Below are positions 24,506 through 35,679 of a stretch of 64,000 bases of DNA, one piece after another. Made by a program: the position numbers and the translations under genes. Where the stretch lies: contig CM074761.1 of assembly GCA_037355855.1 (NCBI GenBank), positions 3,863,346-3,927,345 on the forward strand. Direction: 5' to 3'. The notes under the pieces were generated by a model. That model was not told the origin of the DNA, did no database searches, and saw only the letters and a program-made list of their open reading frames with translations. The DNA is from Pseudo-nitzschia pungens. Lineage: Eukaryota > Bacillariophyta > Bacillariophyceae > Bacillariales > Bacillariaceae. How positions within the stretch are numbered: position 1 is the first letter of the stretch; every line of letters starts with the position of its first letter.

Positions 24506-25300
24506 CCACGGTTCCGAAAGCATACGAGTTGGATAATATGACCTAGCAGAGTACAGGGTGCATCCAGAAGACCAAGGACAGCGTGTTGAGAACACGCGCT
24601 GGATTGTACTTAACAAATGGACCGAACGCTCTTCCATGTACGACCAAACGAGAAGCAACGTGTGACGAAGACATGCTGAATTGCACCTAGTAGCAATCGA
24701 ATCATGGATTCGCGTACGACGAGATTCCCGTTCTCACCATGAATGCTTTGCCTTGAACAAAACAATGACTAACCGACCTCAGCTTGAATAGAGTTAAGCG
24801 CTCCCGTATTGCGAAGAAGCACTAATCACACTGCTGCCACATCCCCTATTGCGAGTGAAAAGGACGCAGCATCAGCATCAGCATCAGCGCCGGAACACAA
24901 CCCGGAGGCTTGGCTAACGCACGTTATTTAAGTACATAAAGGGAACTATGGCGTAACCAAGGAACATCTCCGAGGTAACGACTGTGGCTAATGGTGGGGT
25001 ATCCGAAGAACAGAAGAGCAACGACGGGCGTTGCAACCAGTCTTCGCACCGAATACTTCATTGTAAGAGGCAACTGCGGTCCCAAACATTCATCGCTTCC
25101 GACAGGCGGGAACACATTCGAGCATTTCAGGCGACCATTCATATCTTTCCGACGAATGCGAGCAGCAAGGGAACTGTGACTTGTACTGCCATCAAGAACA
25201 CGACGAGACAATGAAAGAAGGCCATTGAACCGAAAACAAAAGTATTGCAACACGACGAATGTGACCAATCGCAAGAGACGAACACAGGATGTCCGGAGCA

Positions 25301-25338
25301 CGGGGACTCGCACTGTTACGATGTTCCCCGTCACGGAT
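25301..25338 (+). repeat. Dispersed GGGACTCGC-type repeat
   Basis: GGGGACTCGCACTGTTACGA followed by TGTTCCCCGTCACGG. The ends are partly complementary (GGGGAC/GTTCCCC), suggesting a small hairpin or MITE relic. A fragment recurs at 25603-25625 and another copy at 35940. Confidence 0.6.
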
Positions 25339-26385
25339 CTGCGTTGTTACAACGCCACAGGCACAACGACATCAGCAGCAGCGAGGCAATCGAGTCACAC
25401 GGTGTGTCATTGCCGACTGATCGCGCAATGATAACGGGACGCCCATCTGCTGCGTGTGGATTGCACTGCTATATCTAGTACCGCGATTGTAACCAAATAA
25501 ATGAACTATTAGTATAGACCGACCAACCAATGTATCGGACGCTTTGAACGTTGATGAGTGCCATGACCGATTCAATGTCTGATCTCCGTGATCAACGAAT
25601 TACGGGGACTCGCACTGATCCCTGCTCCCTCTTGCGAGCGCAAATCGTCACAGACATTCTACAGAGCAGACAGAGTCTACAGCACAGATAAGGTCGACCC
25701 ACATGGAATCTGTGATTGCCAAATGGATTCGTACCGTGACTAACCTTATCTAGTCCGACGATCAGTATTGAATGAAAAGGCGGGTCGACACAGTACATGG
25801 ATTCTGCTGTGACGCTCATTGCGACGCCTAACCACTATTTTCGATGCCACGATTCGGAACTGCTGTACCAGGGACCACATGCTACCGCTGAAGACCACCG
25901 AATATTTCTATAGACAAGACTCCCATTGCAGGAACAGCGTGTGATTCGAATACATCTATCTCATGTACGACGAACAAGCGACGCCACGAAAACTATTGCA
26001 ACAGTTGTACCGTTCCGGGGACGCCCGCTTGCTCGAAAGCTTTTTTCCAATGACAACATGAATCCCAAGAAGACACGAGCAGACGATGAATAGCCGAATC
26101 GATTCCGACAAACGGAATCATTCGAATCGATGTCACTGGTGGTCCATACAACCGAACTGAACGAGACAAAAAAAAAGGCTCCCCTTCTTGCATGTGGCAA
26201 GGAATTGCAACCGAAGGGGCAAAACGTCCTCGGATTAGAGGGCAAAACGTCCATCCCCAATCAGCCGGGCCGATGATGATGATGATGATAATGATGATGA
26301 TAAATTATGTTACAGCTACAGTCTTTGAGGTATCAAGCAGCACGGATGTACCCATGAATCTACGACCCATACTACTGCTATCGTA

Positions 26386-26410
26386 CGTCACGTCACGTCA
26401 CGTCACGTCA
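26386..26410 (+). repeat. (CGTCA)x5 tandem repeat
   Basis: Five perfect copies about 80 bp past the UFD1-UBX stop codon. The junctions create ACGTCA, a bZIP/CRE half-site core, though simple-sequence origin is sufficient. Confidence 0.9.
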
Positions 26411-26491
26411 CGATACGCCATGCGATGCCATGCGATGCCACGCCATGCCAATCAAGGTTCAAGATCGGATCGCGCAAACCCAAAAACAAAC

Positions 26492-28222
26492 TCACAAGTC
26501 TTCGACCATGAACATCTCCTGTCCTTGCCGTATCCCGGCCCCCTCCAGGGTCGCGCCTCGCGTTTGGAAGAATTCGCGGCGGGGAAACCGCGTCACCAAT
26601 CGAAAGGTTCGCGCGTCCCGGCGCACCAGGGACGCCGCGAACGCGAAGAGATCCTCCACCGTCGCCGTTTCGATCGCGAAGCGTCGGGTTCCGCGACCCC
26701 CGCCGTGTCGAATCTGCGCCACGCAGACGCCTTCCGTTTGCCCCTCCGGCGGTTCGGCGGGGAGCGACACTCCCGGAACCGGTTCCGGAGGACTCTCCGA
26801 GTCTCCCGCTCGCGGGTCTCGCGTCAGCCGCGGACCGGCCCGTCCCGAGTCGAAATCCACCGGCGGGGGTTGTTGTCGTTGCCGTTGTCGTCGTTGTCGT
26901 TGCGTTGGACGGTTGTGGCGGTGCCCCCGGCGTCGCCGCAGCGGTGGTCTTCGATTGCACACCCTGCGCATCGGGGATGGCCGTCGTCGCAGTCGCAGTC
27001 GTCGTCAATTGAGTCGATGCGTTGGCTTCTCCGAACTCCACTTCGATGTCCGTGTTGATGCACGTGACTCCCTCGAACGAGGACGGAACGACCCTCGCGA
27101 CGTCGAGGACGTACTTTTTTCCCCTGTGCCACGTGCTCACCTTGTCGCCCCTGGAGAGCGTCGCCCGGGTGCGAATCAGGGATTGCTCCAGCACCAGCTT
27201 GACGTCCCTGAGGCCGTAGAAATTGTTTCTCAGAGCGTCCTCGGTCGGGACGAGCGTGCATCCCTTCCCCTTGGGCAGCTGCACCATGGTGATTTCGAGC
27301 TTTGCGTCCGGTATCTCGAAGGCGCCCCAGGCCAGGTGTCCCGGCGTCCGGTCGCTCCCGTCGTCGGCGTTGTCGATCTGCATCGATCATCATCATCATC
27401 ATCATCATCATCGCCGCCGTTGTCGCCGTCGTCGTTGTTTGGTTTCGAAGGTGCCGCCGGGTCCACCGTGGTCGTCGTTGGGATTTTGACTGTTTTTGCG
27501 TCCTGTTCCGTGCTGGTTGTTGGGGTCCAGCAGCGCCTCGGCAATGTGCCGCGGGATTCCGACGTGGCCTTCTTCTTGTGTGAACTCCACTACGGTGCAA
27601 TGCGTATAGGCCAGATATTTGTGGTTCAGTTCGTCCAGGTAGGCTTTGTTTTTTTCGTCGCTCGTGTTTTCAGTCATCGTCGTCGCTCATGTTATCGTCA
27701 TCGTCATCGTCGTCGTCCTCGTCATCGTCGTTGTCCTCGTGTTGCGCGGGCGCCTCGAGGGCGCGAAAGAAGGGGCGACGCCGGAAATGCGTAGTCCGGA
27801 TTCAACACTCCGATTCGAAACGTCCAGGGATTTCCGCCCTGCGTGATCGACGACGAGACGGCCTGCGAAGTGAGCGTTTCCAGCACCGAGGGAGGCAGCG
27901 CAATCTTGTCCCCGTTTCCGTGAATCGAGGTCGGCGTCAGGAGCAGCGACGTTGACGACGTTGTTGACGCCGATGCCGCGGACGATCCGACCGCCAGCGA
28001 TCGTTCCCTGAGCCGCCGCTGGCAATCGTGGAGGCATTGGTTCCGGTAGGCCTCGTTCTTTTTCTTTCGTTCGCGTTCCGCCCGGAGCCTCGCCTGCTGC
28101 TTCTTTTGTTGCTCGGCCTGTTTTGCCGCCCTGGCCGAAATCGCCATGCCTCCCTTGCGGCGGCCCCTCATCTTGGATTGGTCTCGCGCCAATCGTGCGG
28201 CCGCGTTGTCGAAATCCATCAT
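26492..28222 (-). CDS. UFD1-domain / UBX-domain fusion protein (CDC48/p97 adaptor)
   Basis: Start at 28222 (MMDFDNAA); a basic N-terminal helix (AEQQKKQQARLRAERERKKK) precedes the UFD1 fold: GDKIALPPSVLETL (near 27900), THCTVVEFTQEEGHVGIPRH (near 27580), VQLPKGKGCTLVP, and YVLDVARVVPSS...DIEVEFGEA (near 27040). After a Thr/Pro-rich linker the C-terminus is a UBX domain (26492-26770) with RLVTRFPRREF and TLEGAGIRQGQEMFMVEDL. Both modules bind CDC48/p97 or its cofactor network, so it is probably an adaptor in ubiquitin-dependent extraction. Poly-Asp insertions occur inside the UFD1 fold. At least five frame breaks (near 27755, 27680, 27440, 27385, 26862), most consistent with one extra base. 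Strongly GC-rich compared with neighbours such as cpSRP54. Confidence 0.75.
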
Positions 28223-28260
28223 CGGGATCGATTGTCAATCAAGAAGAAGTTACTAACAGT

Positions 28261-28310
28261 CGGAACGGAATGGAATGGAATGGGATTGGATTGGATGGAA
28301 TGGAATCGAA
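28261..28310 (+). repeat. TGGAA-type microsatellite
   Basis: Imperfect run of GGAAT/GGATT units just upstream of the UFD1-UBX start, followed by GTATGAGAAT units (28428-28495) and GATGAGT units (28497-28552). Confidence 0.8.
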
Positions 28311-28728
28311 TGTTCGTTCTTTCAGTGATGTGAGATGGAAGAATGGAAGGAGAGGTTGGCTGGGATGTATGTGTATGTGTACCGTCCGCAGGTATTAGAA
28401 TAGAGTATTGGTACGTATTTTGACATGCATGTATGAGAATGTATGAGAGTGTTGAAGAATGTATGAGAATGTTTAAGAATGTATGAGATGCCAAGAGATG
28501 AGTGATGAGCGATGCAAAGTGATGAGGTGAGAGATGAGTGATGAGTGATGGAAGAATGAAACAGAAAGAATGCGACGGAAATGATGATTTATTCTCGGAA
28601 GGCAAAAGAAGGAAGAACAAGTGGGCGTTTGGCATGTCATCTCAAACTTATTACTACTATACGGTAGTATATAAAACATACGTTGATAGCTAGTGGACAT
28701 ACTACATGTCCCTAGTGATCTGTATGGT

Positions 28729-29118
28729 ACATCCGGGTTTGTTTGACATTTTAAAATTATACATCCGGAATTTGTTTGACACTTATACATCCGGGTTTTT
28801 GAACACTTGTACATCCGGAATTTTTGAACACTTGTACATCCGGATTTTTTGAACACTAATACATCCGGGTTAGTTTGACATTTAAAATTATATATCCGGG
28901 TTAGTTTGACATTTAAAATTATATATCCGGGTTAGTTTGACATTTAAAATTATACATCCGGGTTTGTTTGACATTTAAAATTATACATCCGGAATTTGTT
29001 TGAACACTTGTATATCCGGGGTTTTTGAACACTTATATTCGGGTTTTTTTGACACTCTACATCCGGGTTAGTTGAACAGTTATACATCCGGGTTTTTTGA
29101 ACAGTTATACATCCGTGT
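28729..29118 (+). repeat. ACATCCGG minisatellite
   Basis: About fourteen variable-length units (roughly 22-32 bp), each opening with A(C/T)ATCCGG and then TTTGACA or TTGAACA. Two subtypes alternate: a long one ending ATTTAAAATTAT and a short one ending ACACTTGT. The array is flanked by imperfect direct repeats (AAACATACGTTGATAGCTAG near 28673, AAACATATGTTGATATATAG near 29159). Confidence 0.9.
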
Positions 29119-29305
29119 CATCAAACTTATTATTATACACTTATTCTTATATTATACGAAACATATGTTGATATATAGTGGACACCCGTATTCCATAGTA
29201 ACTAGCGATTGGGCACGTTTTGCTTTTTGAGAGCAAAACGAAATTTCGCAGTTTTTTCGTTACGTTTTAAAGGGGCAAAACGAAATTTCGCAAAGCGAAA
29301 GGAAA

Positions 29306-29388
29306 GGGGGCGCAGCCCCCTAAGGGGGAGCGCAGCTCCCCCACCCCCCCAAGAATGGGGGAAGGGGGGTTGATGGCCTGCCGCAGGC
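29306..29388. repeat. Three adjacent GC-rich hairpins inside the hAT element
   Basis: Perfect stems at 29306-29320 (GGGGGC-GCA-GCCCCC), 29324-29342 (GGGGGAGC-GCA-GCTCCCCC) and 29376-29388 (GCCTG-CCG-CAGGC). The first two share the loop GCA. Confidence 0.85.
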
Positions 29389-29703
29389 GAAAATTTTTTG
29401 GGAAAATTGTTTGACAATAGAAAGATAGTGTTGCTCATCAGTAATGGAGAGACTAACGAGAGCATGAACAGTAGCAGCAGGTGAGGTGCTGGATAAGGGT
29501 AAAGTATAAACGCGACCCCCCAAATAAATTCTCCTGAGGGGTCGCGAACCAGTTTTTGGACGTTCCCTGTAGATAGTATAGTACTACTATATGGTATGCT
29601 TGGGTATGTACCCATTACCCATGGTATATAATCATAATGTTGGGCCTGATAGTGCCATATAATACATACAAATAAAAGATTACTGTATTTGTATATTGTA
29701 CTA

Positions 29704-29775
29704 GCACTATGTTTAGTTTGGTGGGTTAGTGGTATAGGTAACAAGGTGGTCATGGGTTCCAATCCTGATGCTGGA
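29704..29775 (+). other. tRNA-like (Pol III promoter) sequence, possible SINE relic
   Basis: A-box-like TGGGTTAGTGG (29722-29732) and B-box GGTTCCAATCC (29755-29765), spaced 33 bp start to start as in tRNA genes. No complete acceptor stem is seen, so it is a tRNA-derived relic or SINE head, not a functional tRNA. Confidence 0.55.
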
Positions 29776-29861
29776 ATGATTTTGTTTTTGGAGAAATGTT
29801 TTTCCATATGCTGCTGGGTTAATCTTTAAGGGCTGACAGTTAAACTCTTGCTACTTTTAGG

Positions 29862-31390
29862 GGAGCTTGCCCGTGCAGAGGTTGAGGAAAATTCAGAATC
29901 AAACTAATATGAACCAGTGTCACTCAGATTTTTGATTTGACAATATTATTTAGTGAATTCCTCAGTATTGGGCCAATATTAATCAATCAGTGTTGATATC
30001 TAAACTATCAATCATTTTTGAATACTTCATTCCAAATAGGCTCCCTCATGTATAGGTTGAGGAATATTTGCACTGGAATCATGCAAATGTTGATTAGATT
30101 CACGCACATCTTTCATCTGATAGAATATTCTAGTAGCAGATTCTCTAGTAGTGGGCTCAGTATTGATTAATCAATATTCACATCCAAACTATCAATGATT
30201 TTTGAATGCTTCTTTTTCAATACTCTTGTCTGTGCATAGATTGAGGAATATTCATACTGGAATCCGGGAAATACAGGCCAGATTAATTCAGATCTATGAT
30301 TTGACTGACAGTATTTTTCTAGCAAATTCTACAGTACTAGACCAAATATTCATTAGTGAATGGTGACATCCAAACTATCAATGATTTTTGAATGCTTCTT
30401 TTTGAATACTGTTTCCCATACATAGATTGAGGAATATGCACACTGGAATCCTACAGATTAGGGCCAGATCCAGTGAGATATTGGATGTGGTGGAATTCTC
30501 TACCACATTCTCCAGTAAAGGGCCAAAGTATTAATCAGTGAGTGGTGACATCTAGACTATCAATTATTTTGTAATATTTCTTTTCAAATAGTCTCCCACA
30601 TACAAAGATTGAGGAATATTCACACTGGAATCCTACAATTAAGGACCAGATTCACTCAGATATATGATTTGGCAATATTTTCTGGTAAATTCTCCAGTAC
30701 TAGACCAAATATTCATTAATCAGTGTTGACATGTAAACTATCAATGATTTTTCAATACTTCTTTTTCAATACTCTTGCCCATGCATATATTGAGGAATAT
30801 TCACACCGGAATCCTACAAATATGAACCAGATTCACTCAGATATATGATTTGGCAATATTTTCTGGTAAATTCTCCAGTGCTGGACCAAATGTTCATTAA
30901 TCAGTGTTGACATCTAAACTATCAATGATTTTTCAATACTTCTTTTTCAATACTCTTGCCCATGCATATGTTGAGGAATATTCACACTGGAATCCTACAA
31001 ATATGAACCAGATTCACTCAGATATATGATTTGGTGGAATTTTCTAGCGCATTCTCCAGTGCTGGACCAAATGTTCATTAATCAGTGTTGACATCTAAAC
31101 TATCAATGATTTTTCAATACTTCTTTTTCAATACTCTTGCCCATGCATATGTTGAGGAATATTCACACTGGAATCCTACAAATATGAACCAGATTCACTC
31201 AGATATATGATTTGGTGGAATTTTCTAGCGCATTCTCCAGTACTAGACCAAATGTTCATTAATCAGTGTTGACATCTAAACTATCAATGATTTTTGAATA
31301 CTTCTTTTTCAATACTCTTGCCCATGCATATGTTGAGGAATATTCACACTGGAATCCTACAAATATGAACCAGATTCACTCAGATATCAG
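29862..31390 (+). repeat. 182-bp satellite array inside the hAT element, about 8 copies
   Basis: The marker TTGAGGAATATTCAC and its variants recur near 30058, 30240, 30425, 30608, 30791, 30972, 31153 and 31334, a period of about 182 bp, with a worn first unit near 29880. The right-most copies are nearly identical; the left ones are diverged. AT-rich. Confidence 0.88.
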
Positions 31391-31581
31391 GATAAGTTGC
31401 TATTCTGTGGATTAACTGAAACGTCTGGTGTCTGTCTGTCGTCCGTCGTCTGTCTGTCATCCGTTATAAGTGCAAAAGTGCAAAAGATGCAAAATTTCGC
31501 ACATAGGTGCAAAACGTAAGAATCTGCGTAACGAAAGCGAAATTTCGTTACGTTATTTCGCTGCGTGCCCAATCGCTAATA

Positions 31582-31591
31582 GTAACCTTAC
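31582..31591 (-). promoter_or_regulatory. GTAAGGTTAC motif overlapping the hAT target duplication
   Basis: GTAACCTTAC lies 82 bp upstream of the LCMT1 start. Its first five bases belong to the right 8-bp duplication of the hAT element, so the insertion hit this motif and the duplication kept one copy whole. Confidence 0.6.
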
Positions 31592-31672
31592 TTCTACGTC
31601 TATTTTAGTACTGTGAATCGTTTTTAAAGATTTGCGGGATTGTAATCGCTAACCTTACCGGTAGAGCGCAGC

Positions 31673-31843
31673 ATGTCGCACCCGCAATCAATGCCTCAAT
31701 GCTCACCTCCGTCGATCTTCGATTGTTTTCCGATCGTAAGGATACTTATGTATCCCAAATCAATGAACAACAACAACAAGATCCTACATCCAACCGCCAT
31801 GGATTTCTCACAATGGAAAAGACGATTCAAAACATTAACCATG

Positions 31844-31879
<36 letters not shown>

Positions 31880-33442
31880 CACGACAGCAATCACAACTAT
31901 CAAAACCGCGATCGCAACCGCAATCACCACGATTCCTTTTCGTCTCCGGGTGAAGGATCGCGGGATTCGCCGCTGGATCAACCCATCAAAAACACCGCCG
32001 ACGACGCCATGGTGGCCAAGCTCGCCACCGCGCACGCGGGCTATTACTCCGATCCCTTTCTGGACGCCTTTTGTCGATCCCCGGGGGACGACGGGTCCGG
32101 GGGATCGGGGAGATGGACGATGGGAGCCCCCCGTTCGGGTGGCGTCTCGACGATGCCGAACGGCCGGAGGAGAATCGTTCAGCCCCTCATCAAGCGGGGG
32201 ACGCACGCCCGGGTCTGCGTCATGGATCGCGTCGTTTCGGTGTTTTTGAAGAAACTGCGGGAAATCGAAATCGAAAGCGAAAGCGAAAGCGAAAATGCCG
32301 AAGCGGAACGCCCCGCCTGTCAGATTGTGGTCCTGGGTGCGGGAAAGGACACTTCTTACTTTCGATATCGAAACGGAGACCTGATGGGAATGGAATCGTT
32401 CGGAGAACAGCAACAGAAGACGACGGCAGCAACGACGACGACAACAACAGCAACAACTGCAACAGCAACAACCGCAACCATCGATCCCCCAACCGTTCAT
32501 TGGTACGAGGTCGATCATTTCAGTGTCGTCAAGGAAAAGGCGGCTCTCATTCGGAAATCCAACCTGCTGAAATCCTATTGTCCGATGCTGGTCAAGACGG
32601 GGGTTGGCTACGAATCGGTAACGCAGGGAACTTCTCTCGGCTTGAGAACCTTTGGTGCCGCACGAGCATCATTGTCATCATCCTCGTCGGCGTCGTCATC
32701 ATCATCGTCGTCGTCGTCTTCGACGTACCACCTGATCGGCCACGATTTGAGAGATTCGCCCCGGCTGCTACTGGAGAAACTCGATCTGAACCCAAAACTG
32801 CCGACGCTCTTTCTCATGGAATGCGTTTCCATGTACGTGCCGATCGAGGCCAGCAAAAATCTCTTGCGGGCGATTTCGGTATCGGCCGACACGGTTTGCA
32901 TCGCCTGCTACGAACCCATCCTCGGAAGCAGCGACACCATCCGCGACGAGGAAGATTCGTCGGCGGCGGCGTCCCCGTGGACTGAGCGAAAGCGGGCGGA
33001 CCCCTTCGGCAGGGTGATGGAAGACAATCTGGTCAAGATGGGCGTCGCGGGTCCCGACTCCTGCCTCCTGAGGACGCGAACGCTGCGCGATCAGCTCGAG
33101 AAACTGACGAGCTGCGGGGGCTTTGTCCGCGCGGTGGGCTGCGACATGTGGTCGGCCTACGAGACGGTTGTGACCGACGCGCAGCGAAGGAGGGCCAACC
33201 GGAGCGAGTTCCTGGACGAGTTCGAGGAATTGATCCTCATCATGAAACACTACTGTTTCGTCGTTGCGGAGGGGGGTCGTCGTCGGTCTATACCTGCATC
33301 TGCATCTAGATCTGTATCCGCACCTAGATCTGGATTGGGTCTGACGACCATTCCGGGCCCGGATAGCACCGAGCAAGAGAGATTGTCGTCGGTGGGTTGG
33401 GTGGCCGGAAAATGCACAGAACTCGAAACGAATACGGAATAG
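31673..33442 (+). CDS. LCMT1: Leucine carboxyl methyltransferase 1 (PP2A methyltransferase)
   Basis: Methylates the C-terminal leucine of the PP2A catalytic subunit using SAM. Single uninterrupted frame of 589 codons from ATG 31673; animal and yeast forms are about 330, the excess being low-complexity insertions (poly-Asn near 31842-31877, Ser/Glu near 32270, poly-Thr near 32420-32470, poly-Ser near 32665-32720). Family blocks: AKLATAHAGYYSDPFLDAF, ARVCVMDRVV, the SAM motif VVLGAGKDTSYFR (near 32325), HWYEVDHF, HLIGHDLRDS, FLMECVSMYVP, YEPI, and MWSAYET. GC-rich codon use. The hAT element sits directly in its upstream region, so the promoter is short or altered. Confidence 0.88.
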
Positions 33443-34273
33443 AGATGCGTGCGCCAGGTGCATGGGGTTTTGCTCCGTGGCTTTTGGGCCCGTTCGGAAA
33501 CTCCAATCGATGATGGACAACGCAACGCAAAGTGTTGCGTTGCGTTGCATTCATTGTTGAACTGCCTTCCGGAAACGTCGTTCGAGCTTGTGGCATTAGT
33601 AGTAGTAGTATTAGTATTAGTATGATTATTTTTTTTGACGCGTCCCGCGTCCTTCGTGAAATCGACAAACAGAGATGGAGCTTCCCGTGGAGAAGTCCGA
33701 ACGCACTCTTCGCGTTGCAGAGAAGAAACCAATCGGTACATCGTTGCCCCAATCCTTTCGGACTTCGTTTTCCATCGGAAAAAAAAGCAAGTACGATTTG
33801 CAACGATCTTTAATTGCCAAAGCCGCAATGATATCAACAGATCCTGCCCTATTCGAACTCTCTTCGGAACAATGGAAAGGGTGACGCAGGGCACACCTCG
33901 GACCGTTGCTCTTGAAAGAGTTCACCAAGAGAAGAATTGAATAATCCTTAACGCTCTTTCAGAATTCCGTAATCCGTTCAGGCTTTTTGAAAAAGAAAAA
34001 TACTAAATGCAGTTTATATAATATAATACACGCACAAGTAAGTATTATGCTATTCAATCGATTCCAAAGCGTTCATTTGATCACCGATCGCAGCCTTCCT
34101 CGAATTTTGTATACATCATCACAACAAGGAAAATGCGTAATCCACAGCGATGGAAAGATCCGTAAGTTTCTTTCATTGTTGTTGAACGAAAGAGTTGCGG
34201 TCCATTCAATCCAACGAAATGGTGCTCACTCTCCTCTTTTCAATACTCTTGAATACACACTGCGGAAATCACA
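33443..34273. other. Intergenic
   Basis: Holds a perfect hairpin 75 bp after the LCMT1 stop and TAGTAGTA runs near 33597. No frame has family signals. Confidence 0.5.
33518..33542. terminator. Hairpin downstream of LCMT1
   Basis: Perfect 9-bp stem CAACGCAAC / GTTGCGTTG with a 7-base loop, 75 bp past the stop codon. Possible 3'-UTR structure; a termination role is only a guess. Confidence 0.4.
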
Positions 34274-35009
34274 ATGGCTGATGTCAAAACGCCTGGAGCC
34301 TACACTCCTTCGGAGGGCGACAAGGGAAAGTTCCAGATGTGTAAGTACGATGGCAATTTTTGTGTGTCACTAGTATAGTTCCTGACTCTTTATTCGCTCG
34401 TGGCGATTGTTCTTTTCAATTGCAACTTCTACCATAGGTATTCGGAGTTACAGTACTTAGGATACGACTGGGGTTCTTCGTCATCTAAAAAGGACGTGGT
34501 TTGTCTTGTTGACGCACAAATGGAATTGAATGTGGATTCTCCACTGCCAAATTCTCTGATTTTGGTCAGCAGGTCAACATCACTGTAACTCAAGCCAACC
34601 GAGTGGACGAAAACATCACCAAGCATGTCGATGTTGATTCCTTTCTGTGTACGACTATTGCCAACGCCGCAAACACCTACGGTACAAGATTGGTCGAGAC
34701 TTTAGCGTCTGTGTGCGCCCTATCCAGAAAGACATCGAACAGGATTACTCTGCGAAAAAAATCAACTCTGCCACTTGCAATAACAAAGGAGCAACTCGCG
34801 TGTCTTGGTTGCGAACTATTCTACCGATGCATTGACATCTATTTCTACTCATGTTTCAAAAAGCGCTCTCTAGCACTGGCATTGAGGCTGGAGTCGCTGC
34901 TGCGTCCTTCGAGAGTGTGGTTACTTCGGGACATTTTGCCTACTTAGAAAGTTGTTTCGCGTATGAGTGTTCAGTAGAATTGGGTCGACTCTATGATTGC
35001 TCGCATTGA
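34274..35009 (+). pseudogene. Broken unknown gene
   Basis: Begins ATG 34274 (MADVKTPGAYTPSEGDKGK) with a plausible GT-AG intron 34341-34437. Coding-like segments then continue in different frames: SELQYLGYDWGSSSSKKDVV, VNITVTQANRVDENITKHVD, FSVCVRPIQKDIEQDYSAKK and EAGVAAASFESVVTSGHF. At least three frame changes are needed to join them. I do not recognise the family. It could be a decayed gene or one damaged by consensus errors as elsewhere in the window. Confidence 0.35.
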
Positions 35010-35623
35010 AGACCACTTGCCCTGGACTTCTCCCCCTTCCTTGAGTGACTAAGTCAGTGAAAGAAATTCCACAGACAGGAAAGCACACCCTGATCAGGTT
35101 GTTGCCAGCTAAGTCTCTTTTCGTTTCGTTTCGTTTATCTTTTTCTTTCTTCCGGCGCCACGGAGATCTTCCCCCTTGCCACGGGATCTTCGGTACGTCC
35201 GGGGTGGTTTGTCATTGTTTACATTACTCGTTGTGGCCCAGGCCTAGGAAATCGATGGACGTGTAACGCCGATCCGCACGACTCCAACATTCTTATGTCC
35301 ACCGCACCGAGCACAAGGGACTCACCCAGCGGCTGGCTCCACCCATGATGCTGGTGTTACAGGCTGATACATGCGTCGCACAAGATGAACGTCGACGCTA
35401 ACATCGTCCCGCAATCCTTGATTTGGGAGGCTTGGCTGCAAAAAGGCCGAAAACTATTTTCGTTTACGCCTCCATGTGACTCCGGGGCGTCGCAGCGTCC
35501 TCCCCATCCCGTTTACCTGTGATTGTTTATACAGGGCCACAAGTGCACTAGCGCACAAAGCGGCGAAGCAATAGACGAATACTATGAATCGTCCGCACAA
35601 GACTACAAGCAGTCGGGCTACAA

Positions 35624-35679
35624 CGTCGCGAGTATTCATCGCTTCTGACAGCGTCGCAAGTATTCATCGCTTCTGACAG
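35624..35679 (+). repeat. 28-bp tandem duplication
   Basis: CGTCGCGAGTATTCATCGCT and the next 8 bases, repeated at 35652-35679 with one mismatch (GCGAG/GCAAG). Confidence 0.85.

Larger units (their letters stand above)
21297..26491. other. Gene-poor 5.2-kb region with degenerate repeats
   Basis: No frame has a family signature. From about 23500 onward it is rich in worn repeats: GGATCGATA units near 23505-23630, TGTAGCAGCAACA at about 23648 and 23885, CATCAG runs at 24868-24890, and copies of a GGGACTCGCACTG element. Many short frames on both strands are repeat-derived shadows. Confidence 0.5.
29203..31578. mobile_element. hAT-type non-autonomous DNA transposon, 2376 bp
   Basis: Perfect 15-bp terminal inverted repeats TAGCGATTGGGCACG (29203-29217; complement at 31564-31578), opening TAGCG, which fits the hAT terminal pattern YARNG. 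A perfect 8-bp target-site duplication ATAGTAAC flanks it (29195-29202 and 31579-31586), the hAT length. Subterminal regions at both ends carry CGAAATTTCG and CGTTACGTT motifs, probable transposase sites. No transposase frame is present. The inside holds GC hairpins, a tRNA-like sequence and a satellite array. Its right end lies 95 bp from the LCMT1 start codon. Confidence 0.88.

Noticed and set aside
26386..26410. CGTCA array as a genuine bZIP enhancer
   Set aside because: It lies past the 3' end of a gene, beside other simple repeats; microsatellite origin is enough.
28261..28310. TGGAA repeat as a human satellite contaminant
   Set aside because: Short, imperfect and embedded between other local repeats next to a diatom-like gene; chance similarity of a simple repeat.
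29704..29775. Functional tRNA gene
   Set aside because: A and B boxes are present but no complete cloverleaf or acceptor stem can be drawn by eye.
29202..29807. 201-codon minus-strand frame in the hAT element
   Set aside because: Translation of the TIR, GC hairpins and the reverse of the tRNA-like sequence (the SGLEPMTT string is typical antisense tRNA translation); not a transposase.
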